From assembly GCF_003977605.1 (NCBI RefSeq), contig NZ_RYYU01000001.1:561175-625174 (forward strand): DNA of 64,000 nt. The letters run 5' to 3'. Made by a program: the position numbers and the translations under genes. Source of the DNA: Prevotella koreensis. GTDB lineage: Bacteria > Bacteroidota > Bacteroidia > Bacteroidales > Bacteroidaceae. The stretch's first letter is position 1; each line of letters begins with the position of its first letter. The notes under the pieces were generated by a model. The model did no database searches and had not been told where the DNA came from. It worked only from the letters and a program-made list of their open reading frames with translations. Below, piece after piece: positions 34,789 through 44,677 of the stretch.

Positions 34789-36720
34789 ATGTTGAAGAAA
34801 CTTTTAACTTTTGTGGTCTTGGTCTTGTCGTTCACGGCAGTACATGCACAGAGTAGTGGTAGAATCTTTCAGCCGGGAAGTGACGGCCCGTATTTTGAAT
34901 ACGCGATAGAACAGGGAAAACCAAAGGAATATTATGATGCAGGCGGTCCGGACAAAGGGATGCGCGGAAATCTTGTTTACACGCTTCTGCGTCTGAAACC
35001 ACTTAATTCTGACTCGCACATCACCATCGTTTTCGAAGAAATGGATATTGATGAGCATGACGAACTGAGAATTTACGACGGTCTGATAGAACTGAATAAC
35101 GAGGCTAATGAGGATGGAGAATACGAATATGGTTGGCCAAAGAATCTCGTACCAAATACTACAATCAAGGGTAACCCGACTGCATTGCCTGTTGTTGTGA
35201 AGTCTGCATCTGCCGATGGAGCAGTATCGGTTGCTTTCTATTGTTTCTCTAACAAGCCAGGTTGGAAAGGTATGATTTATTGTGTGAAGAACGGTGACCC
35301 TGAACCCGAAAATAATCCGGAAGCAACTCCGAACTTCACGTTCAGAGTAGATCCAAACCTTGTTTTGGAAGAAGATGAAGATGGAGAAAAAGAAGAATTG
35401 TTCGTAAATCTCGAACTTAAAGGCATTAAAGAAAATCAGGTAATTCAGATTGAAGACGGTTACGGAAAGACGGATTATACTGTCAGTGCTAATGTGTCCG
35501 GAAATGTAAAGTTAGGAGTAGATCCTGGAGATTTCATAAAGATTTATGGAGATCTTTCGATGCTGAATGCTTCATCTAACAAGTTTACCAAGGCAGAGAT
35601 TGGCAAGAATGATAAACTTGAAGTTTTGAATCTCAGTCAGAATAAAATAACGGATGTTGACCTGACAAAACTTCCGGCACTCCGTGAACTATGGTTGACA
35701 GACAACAAGATTACTTCAATCGACATCAGTAATCTTCCGAAACTGGAAGAGTTCTATGGCAGTTATAATAATGTGGGAGAACTTCGTACTACGATGAATC
35801 CAAACCTCAGTGTGCTTTCTTGTGTAGAAATGGGACTTACCGAACTAAATCTGAACAATAACTCAAAGTTGGAAATTCTTACGGCCAGCAATAATGCGTT
35901 TGATGCATTGCCCGACTTCACCAAGACTCCTTCCGTGAAATCGCTTGACCTTGAAAATACCGGTATATCAAATATAGACTTGAGCATGCTTCCAAAACTT
36001 AAAAAACTTGACCTCTCTAACAATAAACTCTCAACAATCGACCTTACGCACAATCCACTTATTATGACTATTGATATGGATCATAACAAGTTTGATGCTT
36101 GTTCTATCAATGATGTTATGTTTTTGCTTCCGGAGAGAGAGGAAAGTGATGGTGCTATATTGAGAATGGCTCATAACGATGGTTCGGCTACTTGTGATAA
36201 TACAATTCTCGACGGAATGAATTGGAAAGTTAACTTTACCGGAAATGGAACAGGATGTGAAACTGCACGTTTGCGTTTCGTGTCAAATGATAATGGAACA
36301 ATTACAACTATGGTTGAAGGTGTTATTGTGCCGGAATTGACTCCTATAACAAAGGGTAAAGAAGTCAAGGTTACTGCTTCGCCAATGAATGGATATGAAT
36401 TGGAAAAAGTACTTTTAGATGGTGTGGAAGTGCCAAATAACAAGTTCAATATAAGCAAATATGGTGTATTGGCTGCCGTCTTCACGTTGGCAAGCAGTAT
36501 TGGTGAGGTTGATGCCTCTGCTGTTAATGTCGTAATGGAAGGAGGAAATGTTATTATTACTGGCCTTGTAGCATCGGATAGTTTCCGTATTTTCGACCTT
36601 TCCGGTAAACTTCTATACAGTGGAAAGACTGATGCGAATGGCTCTGCAACGGTTGCTTTGCCGGCAAATAAAGCAATCTTGTTGAGTCAGGGAAATGTTG
36701 CAATAAAGGTTATGAGATAG
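34789..36720 (+). CDS. Leucine-rich-repeat protein with T9SS type A C-terminal domain
   Basis: A 643-residue surface protein. A signal peptide (KKLLTFVVLVLSFTAVHAQ) leads to a CUB-like beta domain (about 25-150: ITIVFEEMDIDEHDELRIYDG) and a linker (to about 235). Irregular leucine-rich repeats occupy about 280-440, with NLSQNKITDVDLTKLPAL the clearest. A Pfam-like repeat domain (LRFVSNDNGTITTMVEG) and a C-terminal sorting domain (IFDLSGKLLYSGKTD ... GNVAIKVMR) follow. The frame opens further upstream to 34654, but the promoter and signal peptide place the start at 34789. A role in adhesion is a guess. Confidence 0.87.
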   Translation: MLKKLLTFVVLVLSFTAVHAQSSGRIFQPGSDGPYFEYAIEQGKPKEYYDAGGPDKGMRGNLVYTLLRLKPLNSDSHITIVFEEMDIDEHDELRIYDGLIELNNEANEDGEYEYGWPKNLVPNTTIKGNPTALPVVVKSASADGAVSVAFYCFSNKPGWKGMIYCVKNGDPEPENNPEATPNFTFRVDPNLVLEEDEDGEKEELFVNLELKGIKENQVIQIEDGYGKTDYTVSANVSGNVKLGVDPGDFIKIYGDLSMLNASSNKFTKAEIGKNDKLEVLNLSQNKITDVDLTKLPALRELWLTDNKITSIDISNLPKLEEFYGSYNNVGELRTTMNPNLSVLSCVEMGLTELNLNNNSKLEILTASNNAFDALPDFTKTPSVKSLDLENTGISNIDLSMLPKLKKLDLSNNKLSTIDLTHNPLIMTIDMDHNKFDACSINDVMFLLPEREESDGAILRMAHNDGSATCDNTILDGMNWKVNFTGNGTGCETARLRFVSNDNGTITTMVEGVIVPELTPITKGKEVKVTASPMNGYELEKVLLDGVEVPNNKFNISKYGVLAAVFTLASSIGEVDASAVNVVMEGGNVIITGLVASDSFRIFDLSGKLLYSGKTDANGSATVALPANKAILLSQGNVAIKVMR

Positions 36721-36749
36721 AATAACAACATATTTATTTGCAAAATAAA

Positions 36750-36785
36750 AAGCGGATTTGTTTGATTAACTCAGCAAATCCGCTT
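36750..36785. terminator. Bidirectional terminator between LRR gene and radA
   Basis: A perfect 11-bp stem AAGCGGATTTG/CAAATCCGCTT between convergent genes, with T-rich flanks. Confidence 0.78.
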
Positions 36786-36837
36786 GCTTTTTCAATATGA
36801 AGGTCTGTTTATAAGGTATAAGGTAAGTCTTATAACA

Positions 36838-38274
36838 TTACCCGAATAACAGTCTTAATGATTCTTCTACTTTTCTTACCGGATGCAGACGTATATTAAA
36901 ACTGCGATGACTCATTCCCTGCATGTTGTTTTTGGATATTATCATGTCAGTGAAACCAAGTTTCTCTGCTTCTGCAACACGTTGTTCAATACGGCTAACC
37001 GGTCGGACTTCTCCGCTAAGTCCTACTTCACCAGCCATGCACCATCCGCTTTCTATCGGCGTATCAACATTAGATGAAAGTACGGCGGCAATCACCGATA
37101 AATCCATTGCGAGATCGGTTACCCGCAGTCCTCCGGCAATATTCAGGAACACGTCTTTCTGTATAAGTTTGAATCCTACACGTTTTTCAAGAACAGCAAG
37201 TAGCATATTCAGTCGTCGTTGGTCGAATCCTGTAGCCGAACGCTGCGGTGTTCCGTATGCAGCAGTAGAAACAAGAGCCTGTGTCTCAACGAGGAAAGGT
37301 CGTACTCCTTCTATTGCAGAACTTATTGCTATACCGGAAAGTCCTTCATGGTCTTGGGTAAGGAGTAATTCCGATGGATTATTAACCTGTCGTAGTCCGT
37401 TTTGTCCCATCTCGTATATGCCGAGTTCGGAAGTGCTTCCGAAGCGGTTTTTTATGGAACGTAAGATTCTATACATGTAATGCTGGTCGCCCTCAAACTG
37501 TATCACGGTATCTACTATGTGTTCAAGTATTTTCGGTCCGGCCAAAGAGCCCTCCTTGTTTATATGACCTATTAATATGACCGGCACTCCACTTGATTTT
37601 GCGAAACGTAACAATGCCGCGGCACATTCCCTTACTTGGGTTATGCTGCCCGGTGATGAATCCACATCTTCGGTGGATATAGTTTGTATAGAGTCTATAA
37701 TGACAACATCGGGCAGTGTCTCCTTGATGTTGTTGAAAATGCTTTCAAGAGAAGTTTCTGTAAGTATCAGCAGATTTGAATTGTCTTTTATATCAGGTAG
37801 TTCACATTTATTACTTGATTTTTTATTCTCAAAATTCATCAATCTCTCTGCCCTCATTTTGAGTTGCTGTGCACTCTCCTCACCACTTACATAGAGAATA
37901 CGCCTGTCCGTAAGGTTAAGAATGGTCTGTAATGTAAGCGTACTCTTTCCGATTCCTGGTTCGCCACCGAGCAATACGATGCTTCCTCGTACCAATCCTC
38001 CGCCAAGTACGCGGTTTAGTTCGTCATCGCGCATGTCGATTCTTGGGACATCGTTAGATGAAATCTCGTTCAATCTTAGTGGTTTATTCTTCTCGTTATG
38101 ATGTGCTTTTATCAGATTTGATGCTGTAGAACGTGCAGCCATCTGTCCGGTATCATTGCTGATTCTTATTTCCTTAAATGTGTTCCATTGTCCACATGAA
38201 GGGCATTTCCCTATCCATTTTGCTGACTCTTGTCCGCAATTTGAACAAACGTATGCAATCTTATCTTTAGCCAT
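36838..38274 (-). CDS. radA: DNA repair protein RadA
   Basis: A RecA-like ATPase that processes recombination intermediates. The 478-residue protein starts with the zinc motif CSNCGQ...CPSCGQW. It has Walker A GEPGIGKST near 105 and the RadA-specific KNRFGSTSELG near 275, and ends in a Lon-protease-like domain (AGGLRVTDLAMDLSVIAAVL). A promoter box lies at 38293-38300. Confidence 0.96.
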   Translation of the reverse strand: MAKDKIAYVCSNCGQESAKWIGKCPSCGQWNTFKEIRISNDTGQMAARSTASNLIKAHHNEKNKPLRLNEISSNDVPRIDMRDDELNRVLGGGLVRGSIVLLGGEPGIGKSTLTLQTILNLTDRRILYVSGEESAQQLKMRAERLMNFENKKSSNKCELPDIKDNSNLLILTETSLESIFNNIKETLPDVVIIDSIQTISTEDVDSSPGSITQVRECAAALLRFAKSSGVPVILIGHINKEGSLAGPKILEHIVDTVIQFEGDQHYMYRILRSIKNRFGSTSELGIYEMGQNGLRQVNNPSELLLTQDHEGLSGIAISSAIEGVRPFLVETQALVSTAAYGTPQRSATGFDQRRLNMLLAVLEKRVGFKLIQKDVFLNIAGGLRVTDLAMDLSVIAAVLSSNVDTPIESGWCMAGEVGLSGEVRPVSRIEQRVAEAEKLGFTDMIISKNNMQGMSHRSFNIRLHPVRKVEESLRLLFG

Positions 38275-38292
38275 ATAGATTCATTTTAGCAA

Positions 38293-38300
38293 CAAAATTA
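38293..38300 (-). promoter_or_regulatory. Promoter -7 box for radA
   Basis: TAATTTTG on the minus strand. The predicted leader is about 12 bases. Confidence 0.58.
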
Positions 38301-38332
38301 CAAATATTTTTTCTTGTTACAAAATAATTGGT

Positions 38333-38340
38333 TACTTTTG
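38333..38340 (+). promoter_or_regulatory. Promoter -7 box for substrate-binding lipoprotein
   Basis: TACTTTTG, 83 bases before the ATG at 38423, with a structured leader between. Confidence 0.58.
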
Positions 38341-38375
38341 CAGCATTGAAAGGAGGTATATAATTATAATGAGCG

Positions 38376-38410
38376 AAGGGTGACTCTGTATATAGGGGTA
38401 GCCCTTTTTT
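38376..38410 (+). promoter_or_regulatory. Attenuator-like hairpin in the leader of the lipoprotein gene
   Basis: AAGGGTGACTC pairs with GGGGTAGCCCTT (one G-A mismatch), followed by four further T (six in a row counting two in the stem). It sits between promoter and gene, not after one. A tiny ORF, ATG AGC GAA GGG TGA (38369-38383), with AGGAGG 12 bases upstream, runs into the left arm. Confidence 0.5.
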
Positions 38411-38422
38411 GAATTAAACGAG

Positions 38423-39334
38423 ATGAAGAAATTATTTTTTATATTGTTATCCACGATAATAATAATCGGTTGTGGACAGACTTATGAAGAGGCGAAGGTT
38501 CGGACGGCACACGAAAGAGCCATGCTTAAAAGGCAAGATTCTTTGGCATTGAAGATAGGAGTGCTACCTACGATAGATTGTCTGCCGATGTACATTGTGA
38601 AAGAGCGTGGATGGATAGATACTGCACGTGCTGATGTGAGAATGAAAGAAATCGAATCTCACATTGCTGCAGATGACGCTTTAAAGAAAGGTAAGATAGA
38701 GGGTATGGCAACAGATATAGTGAGAGTTGAGAGACTGAAACGTCAAGGAGTGGCAATAGAATATTTTGCAACCACACCTTTGTCATGGCAGTTTATTACA
38801 AACAAAAAGGCTCGATTGAAGACTTTGAATCAACTCACCGATAAGATGGTGGCCGTGAGCAGATTCTCGGCAACTTCAATGTTGGCAGATTATGTTGTTG
38901 ACAGCGTAAAACTGAAATCAGAGAATGTGTTCCGAGTTCAGATTAACAACCCACAGATAAGGCTGTCAATGTTGATTAACAATGAGATGGATGCTGTGTT
39001 GCTTCCCGAACCTCAGGCCACAGTGGCACGTCTTGCCGGCCATCATGTGCTTATGGATTCAAATAACCATGACATTAAAATGGGGGTAATTGTTTTCTCA
39101 CAGAAAGCAGTGGACAATTCAGAACGAAGAGTGCAGATAAATGAGTTCTTAAAGGCCTACAATCAGGCCTGCGACTCAATCAACCGATATGGTATTGCAA
39201 ATTATGCCGAGGTAATAAAGAAATACATGGATGTTGATGATAAGACCATTAAAGCCTTGCATAATATAAAATATGAGCATGCCGGACTGCCTCGTGCCGT
39301 GGACATTGAAAGAGCAAACAAGTGGCTTAGATAA
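38423..39334 (+). CDS. ABC-type substrate-binding lipoprotein (NMT1/SsuA-like)
   Basis: A 303-residue lipoprotein (lipobox IIIIGC at residues 12-17) with the fold of nitrate/sulfonate/thiamine-precursor receptors: LKIGVLPTIDCLPMYIVKERGW, then VAVSRFSATSMLADYVVD and MDAVLLPEPQATVARLAG. The ligand is unknown. No ABC ATPase or permease is adjacent. A TPR protein gene follows within 30 bases. Its leader has an attenuator-like hairpin. Confidence 0.78.
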   Translation: MKKLFFILLSTIIIIGCGQTYEEAKVRTAHERAMLKRQDSLALKIGVLPTIDCLPMYIVKERGWIDTARADVRMKEIESHIAADDALKKGKIEGMATDIVRVERLKRQGVAIEYFATTPLSWQFITNKKARLKTLNQLTDKMVAVSRFSATSMLADYVVDSVKLKSENVFRVQINNPQIRLSMLINNEMDAVLLPEPQATVARLAGHHVLMDSNNHDIKMGVIVFSQKAVDNSERRVQINEFLKAYNQACDSINRYGIANYAEVIKKYMDVDDKTIKALHNIKYEHAGLPRAVDIERANKWLR

Positions 39335-39360
39335 CTATTAACAGAAAAAGGGTTGTGACA

Positions 39361-41556
39361 ATGGAACAAAATATATTGAGACGTTCACTTACGGAAATAG
39401 CAAACGGACACGTATTTCATGCAATCGGAATGATGAAAGAATATGCCGACAACTATGGAGTAGGGCAGTGGCGTGATGAACTGGAGAGAATATCGTGCGA
39501 CTACGAACTGATGCTCGACTATATGGGACGAGGTGTTATCGACCCGGAACGCGAGAAAGTTCATAGTCGTATAAGCAAACGTCTTGAACGTTGCATAAGA
39601 AATATTATGCTTTCAGACAAGATAAAATTGTCTTCTTTCTATATAGAAGCATATAACAAAGCAGGTGGTGTAACTTTAGAAACCGAACAGTTAAGAAGTG
39701 TACTCGAAAACTTTGTCAGTGAACAGGCAATGACAGGATTGCTCGGAGCGGATGATGAGAAGACAAAGAGTCGTGAGATATATGAAAATCATATCGGACA
39801 AATGTCGCGCTTCTTCCATACTATTATTGTTTCGACACAATGGACAGACGGCATGGGTAAGCATATTGCCGAAATTCTCTCATCGCCGACAATCGACTCG
39901 TTCGATGCACAACTGTTGGTAAGTTCGATTTCGATTGCTGTTATGAATCATTATGACGAACAGAAAACATTGGCTCTTGCCAATATCTATCGTCTATCAA
40001 CCGACGAAAACATAAAACAAAGAGCATTGGTCGGATGGGCTTTTGCCACGGCCATGGAAGGTAGAACAACCGAAGATGTCATTTCTCTATGCAATGATAA
40101 TGAGGTGGCAAATGAGTTGGCAGACATGCAGAAACAAGTTATGTTCTGCCTTAATGCCGATGAGGATAATCAGGTGATACAGCAGGATATAATTCCCGAA
40201 CTGATGAGAAATCAGAACTTGAACATAACAAGATTCGGAATCACCGAAAAAGAAGATGACCCGATGGAGGATATTCTTAATCCGTCTGCCGCAGACGAGC
40301 GTATGGAGAAACTTGAAAGCAGCATGCACCGTATGGAGCAGATGCAGAAAGAAGGGTCTGACATATATTTCGGTGGCTTCTCCCAGATGAAGCGTTTTCC
40401 TTTTTTCAATGATATGGCAAATTGGTTTTGGCCGTTCTTCATTGAACATCCTGCCGTTCAGGAAGCATTAGACAAGATTGGTAAGGCTGATTTCCTTAGT
40501 GATATGCTCGCATCCGGACCTTTCTGCGAGAGCGACAAATATTCTTTCTTGCTCACAATGAAGACCGTTTTCGAACGTTTGCCTGATAATGTGCGCGAGA
40601 TGTTGCAGGGAGGCTATGATCTTGGGAGCATTGTTAATGACAGCGACCGTAACTCTGCTGCGTATATTCGTCGTATGTATCTTCAAGACCTTTACCGTTT
40701 CTTCCGCCTTAATATGCACAAGTCTGATATGAAAAGTCCGTTTGCCGATGCCAATGTCTATCTTTTTGTGGCAAACAAAGCATTTGTAGGAACGGAAATA
40801 GACAACAGACTTGCAGAACTTTTATTTTTTATGCACAAGCGGAAGATGAAGAATGCTTTTATGGTTCTTGCAAAGAGGTTTATGGATTTGGAACAGAATC
40901 GACTTTCTACAGATTTCATTCATTTATCCGCCATTTACTATTCGGAATATGCCAACGATGCTTCAAAGGCAATGAGTATATTAAAGGAGGCATGGGACAA
41001 TAATAAACTTGATGATGACTTGATGTCTTTGAAGATATTGGGCAGACTTTCATTATTGGAAAAAAATTTTGAGTTGGCAGTCGCTTGCTATCTTCGTCTT
41101 TATGATTTGTATCCCGACAACCGAATATATGCACAGAACTACTGTGTGGCTCTGATGAAACAGGAACGCTATTACGATGCTCTTAATATTCTGTATCGTC
41201 TTGATTATGAACATCATTCAGCCAATACATCACGTGCTATGGCATGGGCTTTAATGGGAGAGGGTAAACTTGAACAGGCACAGGCATTGTATGATAAACT
41301 TTTACTTGACGAATCTACTGCACCGGAAGATTTTCTCAATGCTGCCTATTGTCATTGGATACAAGGAGAAACCAATACAGCAGTTAACCTCTTTGTAGAT
41401 TACAAGGAAGCACTTGGAAACAGGGAGTTGTCTGCCGATTGGCTTACAGCAGAAATGGAGAATGATTCCCGCATGTTGGCACGTCACGGAATAAAGCCTG
41501 TGGATATGATGCTTATGTCAGATCTTGTGGAGAAGAAAGTTAGAGGAACGGACTAA
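39361..41556 (+). CDS. TPR-repeat protein of unknown function
   Basis: A 731-residue cytoplasmic protein, all helical by inspection. The C-terminal third has recognisable tetratricopeptide-like repeats (LLEKNFELAVACYLRLYDLY, MKQERYYDALNILYRLDYEH, MGEGKLEQAQALYDKLL). The N-terminal part is not recognised. ATG 39361 is preferred over a GTG two codons upstream. The gene follows the lipoprotein and its last 17 bases overlap the end of the convergent cls gene. Confidence 0.75.
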   Translation: MEQNILRRSLTEIANGHVFHAIGMMKEYADNYGVGQWRDELERISCDYELMLDYMGRGVIDPEREKVHSRISKRLERCIRNIMLSDKIKLSSFYIEAYNKAGGVTLETEQLRSVLENFVSEQAMTGLLGADDEKTKSREIYENHIGQMSRFFHTIIVSTQWTDGMGKHIAEILSSPTIDSFDAQLLVSSISIAVMNHYDEQKTLALANIYRLSTDENIKQRALVGWAFATAMEGRTTEDVISLCNDNEVANELADMQKQVMFCLNADEDNQVIQQDIIPELMRNQNLNITRFGITEKEDDPMEDILNPSAADERMEKLESSMHRMEQMQKEGSDIYFGGFSQMKRFPFFNDMANWFWPFFIEHPAVQEALDKIGKADFLSDMLASGPFCESDKYSFLLTMKTVFERLPDNVREMLQGGYDLGSIVNDSDRNSAAYIRRMYLQDLYRFFRLNMHKSDMKSPFADANVYLFVANKAFVGTEIDNRLAELLFFMHKRKMKNAFMVLAKRFMDLEQNRLSTDFIHLSAIYYSEYANDASKAMSILKEAWDNNKLDDDLMSLKILGRLSLLEKNFELAVACYLRLYDLYPDNRIYAQNYCVALMKQERYYDALNILYRLDYEHHSANTSRAMAWALMGEGKLEQAQALYDKLLLDESTAPEDFLNAAYCHWIQGETNTAVNLFVDYKEALGNRELSADWLTAEMENDSRMLARHGIKPVDMMLMSDLVEKKVRGTD

Positions 41557-42808
41557 GCAGGCCGGCAATCCAACCATAGAATTTTTGCCACGGCGTTCTC
41601 CATTTATCCCAAGACTCTTTGGTGAGTCTAAATGAATGGCATTTGTCACGTTCGAACATATTGTCAAGTTCCTTTGTTGTGCAAGAGTCAACAATCACTG
41701 CATTATCTTCATAATCAAAACATAGGCTGCGTGCATCAAGATTGGCACTTCCCACCGTACAAACCTGCCCGTCAACAGTCATTATCTTTGAGTGATGGAA
41801 TCCGTTAAGGTATATCCATACATGCGCCCCTTTCTTCATCAGTTTGTACATGTTGTGGAAACTACGATCTGAAGTTAATGGAATGTCGCTGTTGGCAGCA
41901 ATCATGAGTTCTACTTTCACTCCTCTTCCTATTGCCTTACGTAATGCTTTCTTAATGCTTGGTATAAGCGTGAAGTAAGGGTTGATGATTCTGATGCTGT
42001 CTTTGGCATTATTTATCGCGCTTAGGTAGAACTGTCTTATAATCTTTGGCGAACGTCGTGGTTCACGATTGATTATACCAATCATCTTTTTCCCTGCCGT
42101 GATAGAGGTGTCAGGTTTAAGTTCGGTGAAATATTGGGGAGTCTTCTGATTTTCTCCACGATAATATTTCGTCCCGTAAAGTTGTTCGCCGGTAACCTTT
42201 TTCCACATCCTTACGAATATCTCTTGCAGTTCGTTCACTGCACTTCCTTCTATACGGCAGTGGATGTCGTGCCATTCACCGACAATGTTAGTACCTTTTA
42301 TATAATAGTCGGCAACGTTCATTCCTCCTGTATATCCGATATTTCCGTCTATTACGACAATCTTGCGGTGGTCTCGTCCGAATAAGTCATCAAGCCAAGG
42401 AAATTCCACGGGATTGAACTCGTATAGTTGTATTCCTTGCTCACGACGCAACTTTATATGTTTCTTTTTCAGTGGTTTATTGTTAGACTTGTTTCCGAAA
42501 CCATCGAACAAAGCCCTAACCTCCACACCTTCCTTTGCTTTTTCTGCAAGTATTTCGAAAAGCAGGTCAGCGATGGAGTCGTTCCTGAAGTTGAAGTATT
42601 CCAAATGTACCGAACTCTTAGCATTTCGGATTGCCTGAAACATATCATCGAACTTCTCTTGTCCCGACATTAGAAGCACAGCCGAATTGTCATTGCTGAA
42701 CGAAACGCCTTTATCGCGCAGTTCTCTTACTATCAAGGAGTCGGTTCTTTGTGCGTTGCAAATCATGCAATGCAAGCAGAGAACAATCAGTGGTAATAGT
42801 CTTGACAT
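41540..42808 (-). CDS. cls: Cardiolipin synthase / phospholipase D-family protein
   Basis: It joins phosphatidylglycerol molecules to form cardiolipin. The 422-residue protein has a short leader segment (SRLLPLIVLCLHCMICNAQ) that looks like a signal peptide in place of the usual two membrane helices. Two HKD motifs are present: HRKIVVIDGNIGYTGG near 145 and HSKIMTVDGQVCTVGSANLD near 335. It is the third gene of kdsA-kdsD-cls, with gaps of 6 and 3 bases. Confidence 0.88.
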   Translation of the reverse strand: MSRLLPLIVLCLHCMICNAQRTDSLIVRELRDKGVSFSNDNSAVLLMSGQEKFDDMFQAIRNAKSSVHLEYFNFRNDSIADLLFEILAEKAKEGVEVRALFDGFGNKSNNKPLKKKHIKLRREQGIQLYEFNPVEFPWLDDLFGRDHRKIVVIDGNIGYTGGMNVADYYIKGTNIVGEWHDIHCRIEGSAVNELQEIFVRMWKKVTGEQLYGTKYYRGENQKTPQYFTELKPDTSITAGKKMIGIINREPRRSPKIIRQFYLSAINNAKDSIRIINPYFTLIPSIKKALRKAIGRGVKVELMIAANSDIPLTSDRSFHNMYKLMKKGAHVWIYLNGFHHSKIMTVDGQVCTVGSANLDARSLCFDYEDNAVIVDSCTTKELDNMFERDKCHSFRLTKESWDKWRTPWQKFYGWIAGLLSPFL

Positions 42809-42811
42809 CTT

Positions 42812-43786
42812 CTAAATCATGCAGGAATAATGATCTACCACGCCTAACAAATGTCCTTCATTGTCTCCCACGAGAACCGTGTGTATAAGGTTACGGTGCA
42901 TTATTTTCTGTATTTCGGTAATCTTTGTATCTGCAAGTACGCATTTCGGTTTGCGTGTCATTATCTCTTCCACTTTATGGTTCACAAATTCGGCTTGCCA
43001 TTTTTCCATTGCTCGTCTTATGTCACCATCGGTTATAAGTCCTTCTATTCTCTTGTCTTCATCGAGTGAAACTCCAAGACCGAGTTTTCCTTTACTCACG
43101 AGTATTATTGCTTCACCCAAATGCATATCCTTTGGAATGATTGGCAAGTCGTCAGAGCGCATCACGTCTTTTGCTGTTGTCAACAGTCTTTTGCCAAGTT
43201 CGCCACCCGGATGGAACTGGGCGAAATCGGTAGGCTTGAAGTTGCGAACTTCCATAAGTGCTATTGCGATGGCATCACCCATTACGAGGGTTGCGGTAGT
43301 GCTGCTGGTAGGTGCAAGATTAAGCGGGCATGCCTCTTTATCAACTTTTACTTTAATATGTACTGTACTGTGTTTTGCCAGCAGACTGTTTTCGTTTCCA
43401 CTGATTCCTATAATTGGAATTTGCATGTGAAGCACCATAGGTATAAACCTCAGCAGTTCGTCGGTATTTCCGGAGTTGCTTATTGCCATTACAATATCGT
43501 CTCTTGTCATAACTCCGAGATCACCATGAAATACATCAAGAGGATTGATAAAGAATGACGGTGTTCCTGTACTCGATAGTGTTGCGGCAATCTTTGCACC
43601 TATATGACCACTCTTTCCAACACCGGTGACTATCACTTTTCCTTTACAGTTGAGCATAAGTTCCACGGCGCGGTCGAACTCTTCGTCAATCTGATTAATC
43701 AAGTCTAGCACTGCATTACACTCGTCTTTTATACATTGTATGGCATATTGGCGCACCGTTACAGGTTTTTCAGTCTGCTGTCCCAT
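42812..43786 (-). CDS. kdsD: Arabinose-5-phosphate isomerase (KpsF/GutQ family)
   Basis: It converts ribulose-5-phosphate to arabinose-5-phosphate, the KDO precursor. The 324-residue protein has a SIS sugar-isomerase domain (GVGKSGHIGAKIAATLSSTG, near 55-75, and AISNSGNTDELLRF), then two CBS domains (ITDGDIRRAMEKWQ and the C-terminal GVVDHYSCMI). It works directly with kdsA, 6 bases upstream. Confidence 0.94.
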   Translation of the reverse strand: MGQQTEKPVTVRQYAIQCIKDECNAVLDLINQIDEEFDRAVELMLNCKGKVIVTGVGKSGHIGAKIAATLSSTGTPSFFINPLDVFHGDLGVMTRDDIVMAISNSGNTDELLRFIPMVLHMQIPIIGISGNENSLLAKHSTVHIKVKVDKEACPLNLAPTSSTTATLVMGDAIAIALMEVRNFKPTDFAQFHPGGELGKRLLTTAKDVMRSDDLPIIPKDMHLGEAIILVSKGKLGLGVSLDEDKRIEGLITDGDIRRAMEKWQAEFVNHKVEEIMTRKPKCVLADTKITEIQKIMHRNLIHTVLVGDNEGHLLGVVDHYSCMI

Positions 43787-43792
43787 TTGGTA

Positions 43793-44548
43793 TTAATCTA
43801 TAAGTTGTTTCACTATATGTTCAAGGTCTTTGAGGTAAAGCATATTAGGTCCGTCAGACAATCCCTTCTCGGGGTCGGGATGTACCTCAAAGAAATATCC
43901 TGTTGCTCCGAAAGCTTTCGCTGCGAGTGCCATGTGAGGTACGAAACGTCGGTCACCCGATGTTTTTCCTCCGCCTGCTCCGGGGCGTTGCACGCTATGG
44001 GTGCAGTCCATAATCACTGTTTCTACTATTTCGAGCATATCTGGAATATTTCTGAAATCAACCACAAGATTGTTATATCCGAAAGAATTACCACGCTCGG
44101 TAAGCCACACCTTCTTGGCTCCGGCTTCCTTTGCTTTTTCCACAGGGAAGCGCATATCTTGCCCACTGAGAAACTGTGCTTTCTTTATGTTTACCGTTTT
44201 TCCTGTTTTTGCCGCTGCAATAAGCAAATCGGTCTGGCGACAAAGGAATGCCGGAATTTGCAGAACATCGCACACTTCACCGGCCGCTTCGGCTTGATAA
44301 CTTTCGTGTATATCGGTAAGTATGCGTAGTCCGTATTTCTCTTTGATGTCTCCAAGCATTTGTAGCCCTTTTTTCAGTCCCGGCCCTCTGTATGAGTTTA
44401 TGCTCGTTCGGTTTGCTTTGTCGAACGATGACTTGAATATAATGTCTATGTCATGAACACTGTTGATATGTTTAATTTCGCGTGCCACAGCATCAAGCAA
44501 TTCTGCAGACTCTATTACGCAAGGACCGGCTATGAATATTGGTTTCAT
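43793..44548 (-). CDS. kdsA: 3-deoxy-8-phosphooctulonate (KDO-8-P) synthase
   Basis: It condenses arabinose-5-phosphate with phosphoenolpyruvate to make KDO-8-phosphate for LPS core. The 251-residue protein starts FIAGPCVIES and has the catalytic KSSFDKANRTS and LTERGNSFGYNNLVVD motifs. It is a little shorter than the 275-280 usual in proteobacteria. It is first in the operon, with promoter box TAATTTTG at 44575-44582. Confidence 0.95.
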   Translation of the reverse strand: MKPIFIAGPCVIESAELLDAVAREIKHINSVHDIDIIFKSSFDKANRTSINSYRGPGLKKGLQMLGDIKEKYGLRILTDIHESYQAEAAGEVCDVLQIPAFLCRQTDLLIAAAKTGKTVNIKKAQFLSGQDMRFPVEKAKEAGAKKVWLTERGNSFGYNNLVVDFRNIPDMLEIVETVIMDCTHSVQRPGAGGGKTSGDRRFVPHMALAAKAFGATGYFFEVHPDPEKGLSDGPNMLYLKDLEHIVKQLID

Positions 44549-44574
44549 GATAATCGCATTTGGATAGTCGCATG

Positions 44575-44582
44575 CAAAATTA
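44575..44582 (-). promoter_or_regulatory. Promoter -7 box for kdsA operon
   Basis: TAATTTTG on the minus strand, 27 bases before the kdsA ATG. Confidence 0.58.
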
Positions 44583-44677
44583 GCGGAATTGTTCTAATTA
44601 CCCAAACATTTTACTCAAATTGCAGAGAAAAAGGATAAAAAAGAAGATATATGTAGTTATTCAAAATTGAACGTATA

